From an uncultured Collinsella sp. (GTDB lineage: Bacteria > Actinomycetota > Coriobacteriia > Coriobacteriales > Coriobacteriaceae): a DNA stretch of 18,137 nt. Positions 1 through 6,806 of the stretch are shown here, in pieces. Made by a program: the position numbers and the translations under genes. The notes under the pieces are model-generated. The model saw only the letters and a program-made list of their open reading frames with translations. It was not told where the DNA came from and did no database searches. Position 1 is the first letter of the stretch. Each line of letters starts with the position of its first letter. The stretch lies in NCBI GenBank assembly GCA_900547345.1, contig URGG01000031.1, positions 1 through 18,137 on the forward strand. The letters are read 5' to 3'.

Positions 1-48
1 GATGGGGCCGCCGCTCTTCTGGCGGATGCGGTAGAGGGTTTGCGTTAG
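1..48 (+). CDS. murG: C-terminal end of a probable MurG (partial)
   Basis: Frame 1 is open from the first base to a TAG at 46-48 and reads DGAAALLADAVEGLR. This resembles the short C-terminal helix that ends MurG, the glycosyltransferase that makes lipid II. The order murG-murC-murB-ftsQ-ftsZ is common in Actinobacteria and Firmicutes, which supports the guess. Only 15 residues are visible, so the identity rests mainly on context. Confidence 0.45.
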   Translation, partial: DGAAALLADAVEGLR

Positions 49-145
49 TTAGACGGGATATCGTCGGTCGCCCTCGCGCTGATGCGGTTGGTGCGGTACA
101 GTTAACGGGTTACAGGCAGTGTTTACGCAAGGAGTACACGAGCAC

Positions 146-1564
146 ATGGCTGATTCCCAGACTGCAACCTCCGCGCCCGAGTTTAAGAGCGCCCACTTTA
201 TCGGTATCGGCGGCGCCGGCATGAGCGGCATCGCCCTCGTTCTGCACGAGCGCGGTTATGCCGTTACCGGCTCCGACCTTAAGACGTCACGTTATATCCG
301 CCAGCTTACCCGCGCTGGTGTGAAGGTGCATGTGGGCCATGAGGCCGCCACGATCGACGAGGTCAAGCCCGACGTGGTTGTTGTCTCTACCGCTATTCCG
401 GAGTCCAACCCTGAACTCGTGCGCGCTCGCGAGCTTGGTATTCCCGTGTGGCCCCGTGCCAAGATGCTCTCTGCTTTGGGCCACGGCTACACCACCGTCG
501 CTGTTGCCGGCACGCATGGCAAGACCACCACGTCTTCGATGTGCGCCACCATGCTCGACCGCATGGGCCTGGATCCGAGCTTCTTGATCGGCGGCATTGT
601 CGAGGGCTATGACACGAACGGCAAGAACGGCTCGGGCGACTACTTTGTCGCCGAGGCCGACGAGTCCGACAGCTCCTTCCTGTTCCTGAACCCCAACGTG
701 GTCATTGTGACCAACGTCGAGGCCGACCACCTCGATCACTACTCGGGTATCGAGGAGATCGAGGCAACTTTCGCCAAATTCATGAGCCTGGTGGGCGAGG
801 ACGGCACCGTCATCGTCTGCGGTGAGGACCCGCATCTGGTCGAGCTCGCCAAGTCGACGGGCCGTCACGTGCTTTCCTACGGCTTTGCCGAGAGCAACGA
901 CATCGTCTGCATGCACCCGGATGTCAAGGGCATCCAGAGTGACTTTATCGTTCGCTTTGAGGATGGCACTGAGCATGCCGTGGAGATCAAGAGCAATCCC
1001 GGTCGCCACAACATGCTCAACGCCACGGCGGTGCTCACCGTCGCCCATGTCCTGGGCCTTGACATCGACTCCGCCGCCAAGGCGCTCTCGAGCTTTGAGG
1101 GCGTCCGCCGTCGCTTTACCCACGTGGGCGATATCGATGGCATCACCGTGGTCGATGATTACGGCCATCACCCCACCGAGATCAAGGCGACGCTTGCTGC
1201 CGCTTCGTCGCTGGGCTACAAGCATGTCGACGTCGTGTTCCAGCCGCACCGCTATTCGCGCCTGCAGGCCCTGTGCGACGACTTTGCCGATGCATTTGCC
1301 AATGCCGATAAACTGCTGCTGATTGATGTGTTCTCGGCTGGCGAGATGCCCATTCCGGGTGTTACCTCTAAGATGCTCGCCGATACCGTGCGCGCCAAGC
1401 ATCCTGGCAAGGAGGTCGTGTACTGCTCCAGCCGTCTTGAGCTCAATCAGGAGCTTGAGCAGATGGTGGGCGAGGGCGACTTGCTGCTCACTATGGGTGC
1501 CGGTGACGTTACGACCGTCGGCCCCGAGTTTATCGAGTATTTGACTGCCAAGAAAGACGCTTAA
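146..1564 (+). CDS. murC: UDP-N-acetylmuramate--L-alanine ligase MurC
   Basis: MurC is the cytoplasmic ATP-dependent ligase that adds L-alanine to UDP-MurNAc, the first step of the peptide stem. The 472-residue product has the usual family length. The N-terminal nucleotide-binding motif GIGGAGMSG is at about residues 20-28, the Mur-ligase P-loop GTHGKTTT at about 122-129, then EADESDSSFL in the central domain and DDYGHHPTEI near the start of the C-terminal domain. I chose the ATG at 146 because AAGGAG lies 11 bases upstream. An in-frame GTG at 119 would add nine residues but has no clear ribosome binding site. The gene starts about 100 bases after the probable murG stop and ends 5 bases before murB, so the two are probably co-transcribed. 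Confidence 0.97.
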   Translation: MADSQTATSAPEFKSAHFIGIGGAGMSGIALVLHERGYAVTGSDLKTSRYIRQLTRAGVKVHVGHEAATIDEVKPDVVVVSTAIPESNPELVRARELGIPVWPRAKMLSALGHGYTTVAVAGTHGKTTTSSMCATMLDRMGLDPSFLIGGIVEGYDTNGKNGSGDYFVAEADESDSSFLFLNPNVVIVTNVEADHLDHYSGIEEIEATFAKFMSLVGEDGTVIVCGEDPHLVELAKSTGRHVLSYGFAESNDIVCMHPDVKGIQSDFIVRFEDGTEHAVEIKSNPGRHNMLNATAVLTVAHVLGLDIDSAAKALSSFEGVRRRFTHVGDIDGITVVDDYGHHPTEIKATLAAASSLGYKHVDVVFQPHRYSRLQALCDDFADAFANADKLLLIDVFSAGEMPIPGVTSKMLADTVRAKHPGKEVVYCSSRLELNQELEQMVGEGDLLLTMGAGDVTTVGPEFIEYLTAKKDA

Positions 1565-1569
1565 GTCTA

Positions 1570-2481
1570 ATGGGTCTGTTTAACGCCGTCATGGCGCTCT
1601 CGGGCATGATCGACACGGATGTGATCGAGGACGAGCGCCTTGCGCGTCATACGAGCTATCGTATCGGCGGCAAGGCCGACCTCTTTGTGACGTGCCATAG
1701 CTATCATGCCCTCCGCCGCGCCGTGGCGGTGCTCGATCGCGAGCAGGTGCCGTGGGTCATCATCGGCAAGGGCTCCAATCTGCTGGTTGCCGATGGCGGT
1801 TATCGCGGCGCCGTCATTTCGCTCGGACGTGAGTTTCAGCGCACGGTTGTTGCCGATGACGGTTGTACGCTGACGGTCGGTGCGGGCGTGATGTTTGCGC
1901 GCCTGGTCAACGATGCCCTGTCGCGTAGCCTCTCGGGCCTTGAGTTTGCCGTTGGCATCCCTGGCTCGGTTGGCGGTGCGATATCTATGAATGCCGGCAC
2001 ACGGACCGAGTGGATTGGCTCGCTGGTTGAGGATGTCGTAACGTTTGACCCGGCATCCGGTATCAAGCATTATGCGGGGTCCGAGATCACTTGGGGCTAC
2101 CGCGAATGTAGCCTTCCCCGCAATGAGATTATCCTCGAGTGCGTGCTCAAGCTTAAACCGGCGCCCAAGGCCGACATTCGCGAGCGCATGGAGCGGTACC
2201 TGACGAGGCGCAAGCGTACGCAGCCCATGGGTCGCGCATCCTGCGGGTCGGTCTTTCGCAACCCGCCCGATGCGAGTGTGGGCAAGCTTATCGAGGATTG
2301 TGGATTAAAGGGTTTTTCGATTGGCGGCGCGGAAGTTTCGCCCGTTCACGCTAATTTTATCGTTAATAACGGAACTGCCTCGGCCGATGACGTTGCCGCG
2401 GTTATCAGACATGTGCACGGAAAGGTGAGGGAGGCGTATGGCATCGAGCTCAGACCGGAAGTTAAATTCCTCGGCTTCTAG
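1570..2481 (+). CDS. murB: UDP-N-acetylenolpyruvoylglucosamine reductase MurB
   Basis: MurB is the FAD- and NADPH-dependent cytoplasmic enzyme that reduces UDP-GlcNAc-enolpyruvate to UDP-MurNAc. The 303-residue product shows the FAD-binding region with RIGGKADLF near residue 32 and GIPGSVGGAISMNAG at about 129-143. The catalytic serine is probably S227 in CGSVFRNP, and E297 in RPEVKFLG is the likely second catalytic residue. The start is uncertain. The ATG at 1570 has only a weak purine stretch in front, and in-frame ATGs at 1591 and 1606 are alternatives that keep the conserved fold intact. The 3' end overlaps ftsQ by 44 bases in another frame, so the two genes are tightly coupled. Confidence 0.96.
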   Translation: MGLFNAVMALSGMIDTDVIEDERLARHTSYRIGGKADLFVTCHSYHALRRAVAVLDREQVPWVIIGKGSNLLVADGGYRGAVISLGREFQRTVVADDGCTLTVGAGVMFARLVNDALSRSLSGLEFAVGIPGSVGGAISMNAGTRTEWIGSLVEDVVTFDPASGIKHYAGSEITWGYRECSLPRNEIILECVLKLKPAPKADIRERMERYLTRRKRTQPMGRASCGSVFRNPPDASVGKLIEDCGLKGFSIGGAEVSPVHANFIVNNGTASADDVAAVIRHVHGKVREAYGIELRPEVKFLGF

Positions 2482-3694
2482 AGCATCGAAACCCACCTTC
2501 CGCCGCGCCGGAGGGCGTTCCGGCGCGCCTGCCAAACCTCAACGCAATACCGTCGCGCACTCTAAGTCTGTCGGGCATGCTCGACAGACCAGTCGTCCGG
2601 TTGTCGGCTTGCAGCTCGGTAATCGTCCGGCCGCAAAAAAGTCCTCGCGTCCCTCGGTGACGTCAAAGCCTGTTATGGGCGCCAAGCCCGCCCGTCCCAT
2701 GGCAACTCCTAAGCCCTCGACGGGAACTAAAGCGCCGCGTCCAGGTCGCACGCTGGGCGCATCGAAACCGCGCTCGCTGACATCGGTGCCGGCTACCGCC
2801 AAGAAGCCTTCGGGTAAAAAAGGAGTCAACCCGTTGTCTTCACTTGGGGCGATGGTAAATAAAACATCAGACGCCGCTTCTGTCGTTGCAGGCAAAGGCA
2901 AAATCGTGGGCGGCGTTCTGGCCGCCTTGGCCGTGCTCGTCGTCGTTGCCATCGTGGTGATCAACTCTGGATTGTTTACCGCCACTGATATTCAGATTCA
3001 AGGCAGCGAGCATGTGACGAAGCACGATGCTATCCAGCTGATCGATTTGCCCGAGGGAACGTCGCTTTTTAACGTCGATCCCGACCAGATTACCGAGGAC
3101 CTCAAGCAGAATCCGTGGGTCTCGGGCGTGGATGTCCAGCGTCAGTTCCCGCATACGCTCATCATTACGCCGATGGAGCGCAAGGTCATCGCAATTGCCT
3201 ATATCAGTTCCGATGACCTTGCCTGGGCCATCGGGGATGATGACACCTGGATCGCCCCACTGTCGACGTCGGTCGAAGTGGACGACCAAGACAACGTCAT
3301 CACGACAGGGCAGGGCTCAAATACCTTGACCGGAATCGATGCCGCGCTGGCGCTCGCTAAGCACTATGGCGCGGTGTTGTTGACTGATGTCTCGGCGGAT
3401 GTCGCTCCGGTTTCCGGCCAGGCAGTGAGCTCCAAGGCCGTTAAGGCTGGCTTGGATTATGTGCGTGGTTTTTCGAGCGAGTTCTTGGGACAAGTCAAGG
3501 ATATTTCCACGCCTTCGGTCGAAGCCATCTCGGCAAACCTCAATAACGGCATTGAGGTGTCGCTGGGCGATTCGAACGATATCGTCAAGAAGGAGCGCGT
3601 AGTCACCAAGCTGCTTTCGCAGGTAGAGGGCGTAACGTATATCAATGTGCGCTCTCCGGGTAACTATACATTTAGGAACGCTCCGACCTCGTAG
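2438..3694 (+). CDS. ftsQ: Cell division protein FtsQ/DivIB with POTRA domain
   Basis: FtsQ is a bitopic membrane protein that links early and late divisome proteins in the FtsQLB complex. The 418-residue product has a long basic cytoplasmic tail (about residues 1-153, rich in Lys, Arg, Pro, Ser and Ala). One membrane segment follows at about 157-178, then a POTRA domain starting near ATDIQIQGSEHV at about 181, and a beta domain with WVSGVDVQRQFPHTLII. The order murB-ftsQ-ftsZ fits the division cluster. The ATG lies inside murB, with GGGAGG three bases and AAGGTGA nine bases upstream. The tail is longer than in E. coli FtsQ but resembles the long disordered tails of Gram-positive DivIB. No ftsA lies between it and ftsZ, which fits a lineage that uses SepF instead. 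Confidence 0.9.
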   Translation: MASSSDRKLNSSASRASKPTFRRAGGRSGAPAKPQRNTVAHSKSVGHARQTSRPVVGLQLGNRPAAKKSSRPSVTSKPVMGAKPARPMATPKPSTGTKAPRPGRTLGASKPRSLTSVPATAKKPSGKKGVNPLSSLGAMVNKTSDAASVVAGKGKIVGGVLAALAVLVVVAIVVINSGLFTATDIQIQGSEHVTKHDAIQLIDLPEGTSLFNVDPDQITEDLKQNPWVSGVDVQRQFPHTLIITPMERKVIAIAYISSDDLAWAIGDDDTWIAPLSTSVEVDDQDNVITTGQGSNTLTGIDAALALAKHYGAVLLTDVSADVAPVSGQAVSSKAVKAGLDYVRGFSSEFLGQVKDISTPSVEAISANLNNGIEVSLGDSNDIVKKERVVTKLLSQVEGVTYINVRSPGNYTFRNAPTS

Positions 3695-3893
3695 CGCTGG
3701 TTGATGCTTTGTTGAGGGGCCATACCACGCCGTTTATCTGGTTTGTTTGGTTTTCACGGTCAATTATTTGACTGATACGTTCATAATGTGCAAACATAAT
3801 ACGGTTTACCTTTGCATTTACTTTCAACCTGAAGGTTAATGTGCGCAGGGGTCGACCCATGCTATGGCTATAACCTTTGTTCGGAGGACCGAC
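3695..3893 (+). promoter_or_regulatory. ftsQ-ftsZ intergenic region with probable ftsZ promoter(s)
   Basis: This 199-base stretch is clearly more AT-rich than the genes around it, as expected for a promoter region. TTGACT at 3768-3773 looks like a -35 box, but no -10 box lies 16-18 bases downstream; CATAAT at 3795-3800 is 21 bases away. A correctly spaced but weaker pair is TTGCAT (3812-3817), 17 bases, GTTAAT (3835-3840). ftsZ usually has several promoters of its own, so expression independent of ftsQ is likely. I cannot name the exact start of transcription. Confidence 0.4.
3826..3837. repeat. Small perfect palindrome upstream of ftsZ
   Basis: AACCT, two bases, AGGTT form a perfect inverted repeat. 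It overlaps the -10 position of the weak promoter pair TTGCAT-17-GTTAAT. That is where an operator would sit, but a 5-bp arm can arise by chance. Confidence 0.25.
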
Positions 3894-5048
3894 ATGCACG
3901 AGACAGAGATCAACAACTACCTTGCCGTCATTAAGGTGGTCGGCGTCGGCGGCGGCGGTACCAACGCGGTCAATCGAATGATCGAAGAGGGCATCCGCGG
4001 CGTCGAGTTTGTTGCCATCAACACCGATGCTCAGGCACTCGCGATCTCTGATGCCGATATCAAGGTGCACATCGGCACCGACCTTACCCGCGGCCTGGGC
4101 GCCGGCGCCAACCCCGAGGTTGGCCGCAAGGCTGCCGATGAGTCCCGCGACGACATTGCCGAGGCGCTCGCTGGCGCCGACATGGTGTTCATCACCTGCG
4201 GCGAGGGCGGTGGCACCGGTACCGGCGCTGCTCCCATCGTTGCCGATATCGCGATGAACGAGGTCGGTGCGCTGACCGTCGCCGTCGTGACCAAGCCCTT
4301 CACCTTCGAGGGCCGCAAGCGCAAGAAGAGCGCCGAGGAGGGCATTAAGACCCTCTCCGATTGCGTCGACACCATGATCGTCATCCCTAACGATAAGCTG
4401 CTCGACATCGCCGAGAAGAAGACCACCATGCTCGAGGCCTTCGCGATTGCCGATGGCGTCCTTTCCCAGGGCACCCAGGGCATCACCGACCTCATCACCG
4501 TCCCCGGTATCATCAACCTGGACTTCGCCGATGTTAAGACCATCATGAAGCAGGCCGGTACCGCCATGATGGGTATCGGTACCTCTTCTGGGGACACCCG
4601 TGCCGTCGACGCTGCCCAGCAGGCCATCTCCAGCCCGCTGCTCGAGAGCTCCATCGATGGCGCCACGCGCGTGCTGCTCTCCATCGCCGGTTCCAAGGAC
4701 CTGGGCATCCAGGAGATCAGCGACGCCGCCGACGTTGTCGCCAACGCCGTCGACCCCGAGGCCAACATCATCTTCGGTACCGTTGTCGACGAGTCCCTGG
4801 GCGATCAGGTGCGTATCACCGTCATCGCTACGGGCTTCTCCGACTCCAACGTCAACCGTCAGGACGAGCTCTTTGCTGCTCAGCAGTCTCAGAGCAAGGC
4901 CGCTGCCTCCGCTGAGCCGCAGCGCACCGCTCCTGCCACGAGCCCGGCTCAGGCCGCTCCGACCCGCAACGTCGGTGGCACCGAGCTTCCTAACTTCGGC
5001 AACGATCAGTTCGAGCTTCCCGACTTCCTGAAGCGCGGTAGCTTCTAA
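3894..5048 (+). CDS. ftsZ: Cell division GTPase FtsZ
   Basis: FtsZ is the tubulin-like GTPase that polymerises into the Z ring at midcell. The 384-residue product carries the nucleotide-binding GGGGTNAVNRM at about residues 19-29 and the tubulin signature GEGGGTGTGAAP at about 103-114. The T7 loop NLDFADVKTIM activates GTP hydrolysis in the next subunit. An Ala/Pro/Gln/Ser-rich linker follows, then the conserved C-terminal peptide ELPDFLKRGSF, which binds partners such as SepF. I chose the ATG at 3894 because GGAGG sits 6 bases upstream; an in-frame ATG at 3864 lacks a good site. A terminator follows at once, so ftsZ ends this transcription unit. SepF, its probable membrane anchor, is encoded about 7 kb downstream. 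Confidence 0.98.
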   Translation: MHETEINNYLAVIKVVGVGGGGTNAVNRMIEEGIRGVEFVAINTDAQALAISDADIKVHIGTDLTRGLGAGANPEVGRKAADESRDDIAEALAGADMVFITCGEGGGTGTGAAPIVADIAMNEVGALTVAVVTKPFTFEGRKRKKSAEEGIKTLSDCVDTMIVIPNDKLLDIAEKKTTMLEAFAIADGVLSQGTQGITDLITVPGIINLDFADVKTIMKQAGTAMMGIGTSSGDTRAVDAAQQAISSPLLESSIDGATRVLLSIAGSKDLGIQEISDAADVVANAVDPEANIIFGTVVDESLGDQVRITVIATGFSDSNVNRQDELFAAQQSQSKAAASAEPQRTAPATSPAQAAPTRNVGGTELPNFGNDQFELPDFLKRGSF

Positions 5049-5074
5049 GTCGTTCTTTGCATTGTTGTGCACAG

Positions 5075-5103
5075 GGGCGTGTCCGTATGGACGCGCCCTT
5101 TTT
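5075..5103 (+). terminator. Intrinsic terminator of ftsZ
   Basis: A 10-bp stem (5075-5084 with 5089-5098, one T-G wobble) closes a GTAT loop and is followed by five T residues. It lies 26 bases after the ftsZ stop, so it should end the murC-ftsZ transcript before the insertion sequence. Confidence 0.9.
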
Positions 5104-5120
5104 ATTCAAGACTTTAGTCC

Positions 5121-5141
5121 GCTGGCCGCGCAGCGGCCAGC
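5121..5141. repeat. Left-end GC-rich hairpin of the IS (or second terminator)
   Basis: GCTGGCCGC, loop GCA, GCGGCCAGC form a perfect 9-bp stem followed by TTTAAA. IS200 elements are known to carry a terminator-like hairpin near their left end that blocks outside transcription, and this could be that structure. It could also be host sequence just outside the element. Confidence 0.6.
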
Positions 5142-5147
5142 TTTAAA

Positions 5148-5166
5148 CCACCCGCTACGCGGGTGG
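5148..5166. repeat. Left-end recognition hairpin of the IS
   Basis: CCACCCGC, loop TAC, GCGGGTGG form an 8-bp stem preceded by AAA. Its AAACCACCC flank matches that of the right-end hairpin, so both are probably bound by TnpA as single strands. Confidence 0.7.
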
Positions 5167-5186
5167 AGACAAACGGCTTTACAAAG

Positions 5187-5248
5187 CCACCCCTCCGACC
5201 GATATTGACGATTGTTCAGGCCGTCAAGAATTCGAGTCGAAGGGGTGG
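5187..5248 (+). promoter_or_regulatory. Transposase leader that can fold over the ribosome binding site
   Basis: CCACCCCT at 5187-5194 is the exact reverse complement of AGGGGTGG at 5241-5248, the purine stretch just before the tnpA ATG. After one mismatch the stem continues for four more pairs (5196-5199 with 5236-5239), and an inner stem TTGACG (5205-5210) with CGTCAA (5222-5227) caps it. In the well-studied enterobacterial IS200, a leader stem-loop hides the ribosome binding site and keeps transposase low. The same arrangement is inferred here. Confidence 0.65.
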
Positions 5249-5253
5249 TCGCC

Positions 5254-5712
5254 ATGGCCCAGAAGGCCTACAGCCTTTCCCACACGAAGTGGATGTGCAA
5301 GTACCACATCGTGTTCACGCCGAAGTATAGGCGCAAAGTGATCTACAACCAAATCAGGAGCGACATAGGGGAGATCCTCAGGAAGCTGTGCGAGTACAAG
5401 GGGATCGAGATAATCGAGGGGCACCTGATGCCCGACCACGTGCACGTGCTGCTGGCGATCCCGCCGAAGTACAGCGTCGCGAGCGTCATGGGCTACCTGA
5501 AGGGGAAGAGCTCGCTGATGATATTCGACAGGCACGCCAACCTCAAGTACAAGTTCGGCAACAGGAAGTTCTGGGCGGAGGGCCACTACGTGTCCACCGT
5601 CGGCCTGAACGAGGCGACGATCGCCAAGTACATCAGGGAGCAGGAGTCCCACGACATCGCGCTGGACAAGCTGAGCGTGAAGGAGTACGAGGACCCCTTC
5701 AAGAGGGGGTGA
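5254..5712 (+). CDS. tnpA: IS200/IS605-family transposase TnpA (HUH, Y1)
   Basis: TnpA cuts and joins single-stranded DNA at the IS ends through a tyrosine-DNA intermediate. The 152-residue product is full length for the family. The metal-binding HUH motif is H62-V-H64 in PDHVHVLL, and the catalytic tyrosine is probably Y126 in IAKYIREQE, close to its position in the IS608 enzyme. The ATG at 5254 follows GAAGGGG by 8 bases; upstream TTG and GTG codons only extend into the leader fold. Seven of its eight arginine codons are AGG, whereas neighbouring genes use mostly CGC and CGT, so the gene looks foreign. It has no partner TnpB and no cargo. Confidence 0.95.
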   Translation: MAQKAYSLSHTKWMCKYHIVFTPKYRRKVIYNQIRSDIGEILRKLCEYKGIEIIEGHLMPDHVHVLLAIPPKYSVASVMGYLKGKSSLMIFDRHANLKYKFGNRKFWAEGHYVSTVGLNEATIAKYIREQESHDIALDKLSVKEYEDPFKRG

Positions 5713-5823
5713 TGCTGCCGGTTCGACCGGCGCGCCACGGGTCAAGATGCACTAGGCCTGGACGAAGTCCGGGCCCGCGCCTTTAGACGCGAGCCCGGGG
5801 CCCGTGGGTTATACCCTAAGAGC
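5713..5823 (+). other. Structured non-coding tail of the IS
   Basis: About 110 bases lie between the transposase stop and the right-end hairpin, with no plausible gene. Several stems can be drawn: GCCGGT/ACCGGC with loop TCG (5717-5731), CCGGGC/GCCCGG (5769-5774 with 5793-5798, with an inner GCG/CGC pair), and GGGT/ACCC (5806-5816). Such a compact series suggests a structured RNA or DNA region. In IS605 relatives the omega RNA of TnpB lies at this end, so a remnant of one is a possibility, but that is a guess. Confidence 0.4.
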
Positions 5824-5824
5824 A

Positions 5825-5847
5825 AACCACCCTTTTTAAGGGTGGTT
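5825..5847. repeat. Right-end recognition hairpin of the IS
   Basis: AACCACCCTT, loop TTT, AAGGGTGGTT form a perfect 10-bp stem that shares AACCACCC with the left-end hairpin. It marks the right end of the IS to within about 15 bases. Confidence 0.75.
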
Positions 5848-5882
5848 CTGATTTCGACTTTGTAAACTAGAACCTCCAATCT

Positions 5883-5900
5883 CTTTACGTTCCCTTTACG
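5883..5900. promoter_or_regulatory. Pho-box-like direct repeat upstream of pgeF-pst
   Basis: CTTTACG occurs twice, at 5883-5889 and 5894-5900, with 4 bases between. Two 7-bp direct repeats at 11-bp spacing is the layout of the PhoB box in E. coli, and the TTTACG core resembles the TTAACA-type half sites of Gram-positive PhoP. The site precedes the pgeF-pstSCAB-phoU genes. I infer a phosphate-starvation regulator site, but the sequence is not a textbook match. Confidence 0.4.
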
Positions 5901-5920
5901 ATTGCCTCCAGCGCAGCAGG

Positions 5921-5953
5921 TATCCTTTTAGAGAAGTATGACAGCCGTATAAA
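5921..5953 (+). promoter_or_regulatory. Possible promoter of the pgeF-pst operon
   Basis: TATAAA at 5948-5953 could be a -10 box, with only a poor -35 (TTTTAG at 5926-5931, 16 bases away). TATCCT at 5921-5926, 20 bases after the Pho-box-like repeats, is an alternative -10 for an activator-dependent promoter, which would need no good -35. A promoter is expected here because the region lies after the ftsZ terminator and the IS. Confidence 0.3.
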
Positions 5954-6005
5954 CGCGGGCTGTAGCGGCGATGCCGCGGTACTTGTGTTATTAGGAGGCT
6001 TTAGT

Positions 6006-6806
6006 ATGGCAGCACGTGCGGACAAAGTTTCGCGTGTCGACCATGATGGAGTTACGTTGGTGGAGGGCGCGACATCCGATGTTCGCTTTGCCTTCACCGA
6101 GCGTGCCGGTGGCGTTTCCGAAGATGCGTACTCCTCACTCAACTTGGGCTCGCATGTTGGCGATGACCCCTTTGCTGTTCAAGAAAATCGTCGTCGTGCG
6201 CTCGAGGCTATGGGTGCCGCCGAGTGCGAGCACAACCTGCTCGTTCCCAATCAGGTCCATGGTGATCATATCGTTGCGGTGACCTCGAACGGCGCCGATG
6301 ACCTTGAGGACGTTCGCGAGCAGATTGCCGAGGGCTGTGATGCCATCGTCTGCACGGCGCATAACGTGCCCGTGCTGCTCTGCTTTGCCGACTGCGTTCC
6401 CGTGGTGCTGGTGGCCCCCGGCGGATTTGCCGTGGTGCACTCCGGTTGGAAGGGCACGATTGCACGTATTTCCGCCAAGGCGTGCCAGGCGCTTTGCGAT
6501 GCTGCCGGTTGCGATGCGAGCGACGTTTCCGCCTATATCGGCCCCCATATCTTGGGTGACGAATATGAGGTATCCCAGGAACTCATGGATCGCTTTGCCG
6601 CCGAGTTCTCTTGCATCGATGCGAATACCTCTCGCATGCTCGATCTTTCCGCTGCCATTCGCGAGGCGCTGGTAGATGTCGGTGTCGACGCGGATAATAT
6701 CGTGGATACCCAGCTTTCGACCGTGCGTCAGAACGACCGCTTTTATTCCTACCGTAACGAGGACGGCACCTGTGGGCGCCATGCTGCGATCGGCGTGATG
6801 CTATGA
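6006..6806 (+). CDS. pgeF: Peptidoglycan editing factor PgeF (YfiH/YlmD, multicopper-polyphenol oxidoreductase fold)
   Basis: E. coli YfiH (PgeF) removes wrongly incorporated residues from peptidoglycan precursors, and related proteins act as purine nucleoside-processing enzymes. The 266-residue product has the expected length and the three likely metal ligands: H85 in NQVHGD, C130 in CFADCVP and H145 in VVHSGWKG. IGPHILGDEYEVS and the C-terminal NDRFYSYRNEDGTCGRHAA are also family-typical. AGGAGG lies 7 bases before the ATG at 6006, which outranks an upstream in-frame GTG at 5985. The gene is ylmD in the usual ftsZ-ylmD-ylmE-sepF order. Its stop overlaps the pstS start (ATGA), so it is translationally coupled to the phosphate operon rather than to ylmE. 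Confidence 0.92.
   Translation: MAARADKVSRVDHDGVTLVEGATSDVRFAFTERAGGVSEDAYSSLNLGSHVGDDPFAVQENRRRALEAMGAAECEHNLLVPNQVHGDHIVAVTSNGADDLEDVREQIAEGCDAIVCTAHNVPVLLCFADCVPVVLVAPGGFAVVHSGWKGTIARISAKACQALCDAAGCDASDVSAYIGPHILGDEYEVSQELMDRFAAEFSCIDANTSRMLDLSAAIREALVDVGVDADNIVDTQLSTVRQNDRFYSYRNEDGTCGRHAAIGVML

Larger units (their letters stand above)
5105..5860 (+). mobile_element. IS200-type insertion sequence, TnpA only (ends approximate)
   Basis: The element consists of one complete HUH transposase gene flanked by matching subterminal hairpins: CCACCC...GGGTGG at 5148-5166 on the left and at 5827-5845 on the right. IS200/IS605 elements have such hairpins instead of terminal inverted repeats and make no target duplication, which fits the absence of both here. 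No tnpB is present. The exact ends cannot be read from one sequence; the left tip lies between the ftsZ terminator (5103) and 5145, and the right tip shortly after 5847. The gene is intact, so the element may still be mobile. Confidence 0.85.

Noticed and set aside
287..1402. A 371-codon open frame on the minus strand across murC
   Set aside because: It mirrors murC, which has all the family motifs; the antisense product is a low-complexity His/Ala/Gly/Val-rich shadow caused by high GC.
3672..5072. A 466-codon open frame on the minus strand across ftsZ
   Set aside because: It is antisense to ftsZ, rich in Gly/Asp/Leu, has no ribosome site and no recognisable domain.
5224..5745. Open frames on both strands overlapping tnpA, including a plus-strand frame at 5388-5786
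   Set aside because: tnpA has the HUH motif and catalytic tyrosine; the others are shadows from its high GC third positions, and none resembles TnpB.
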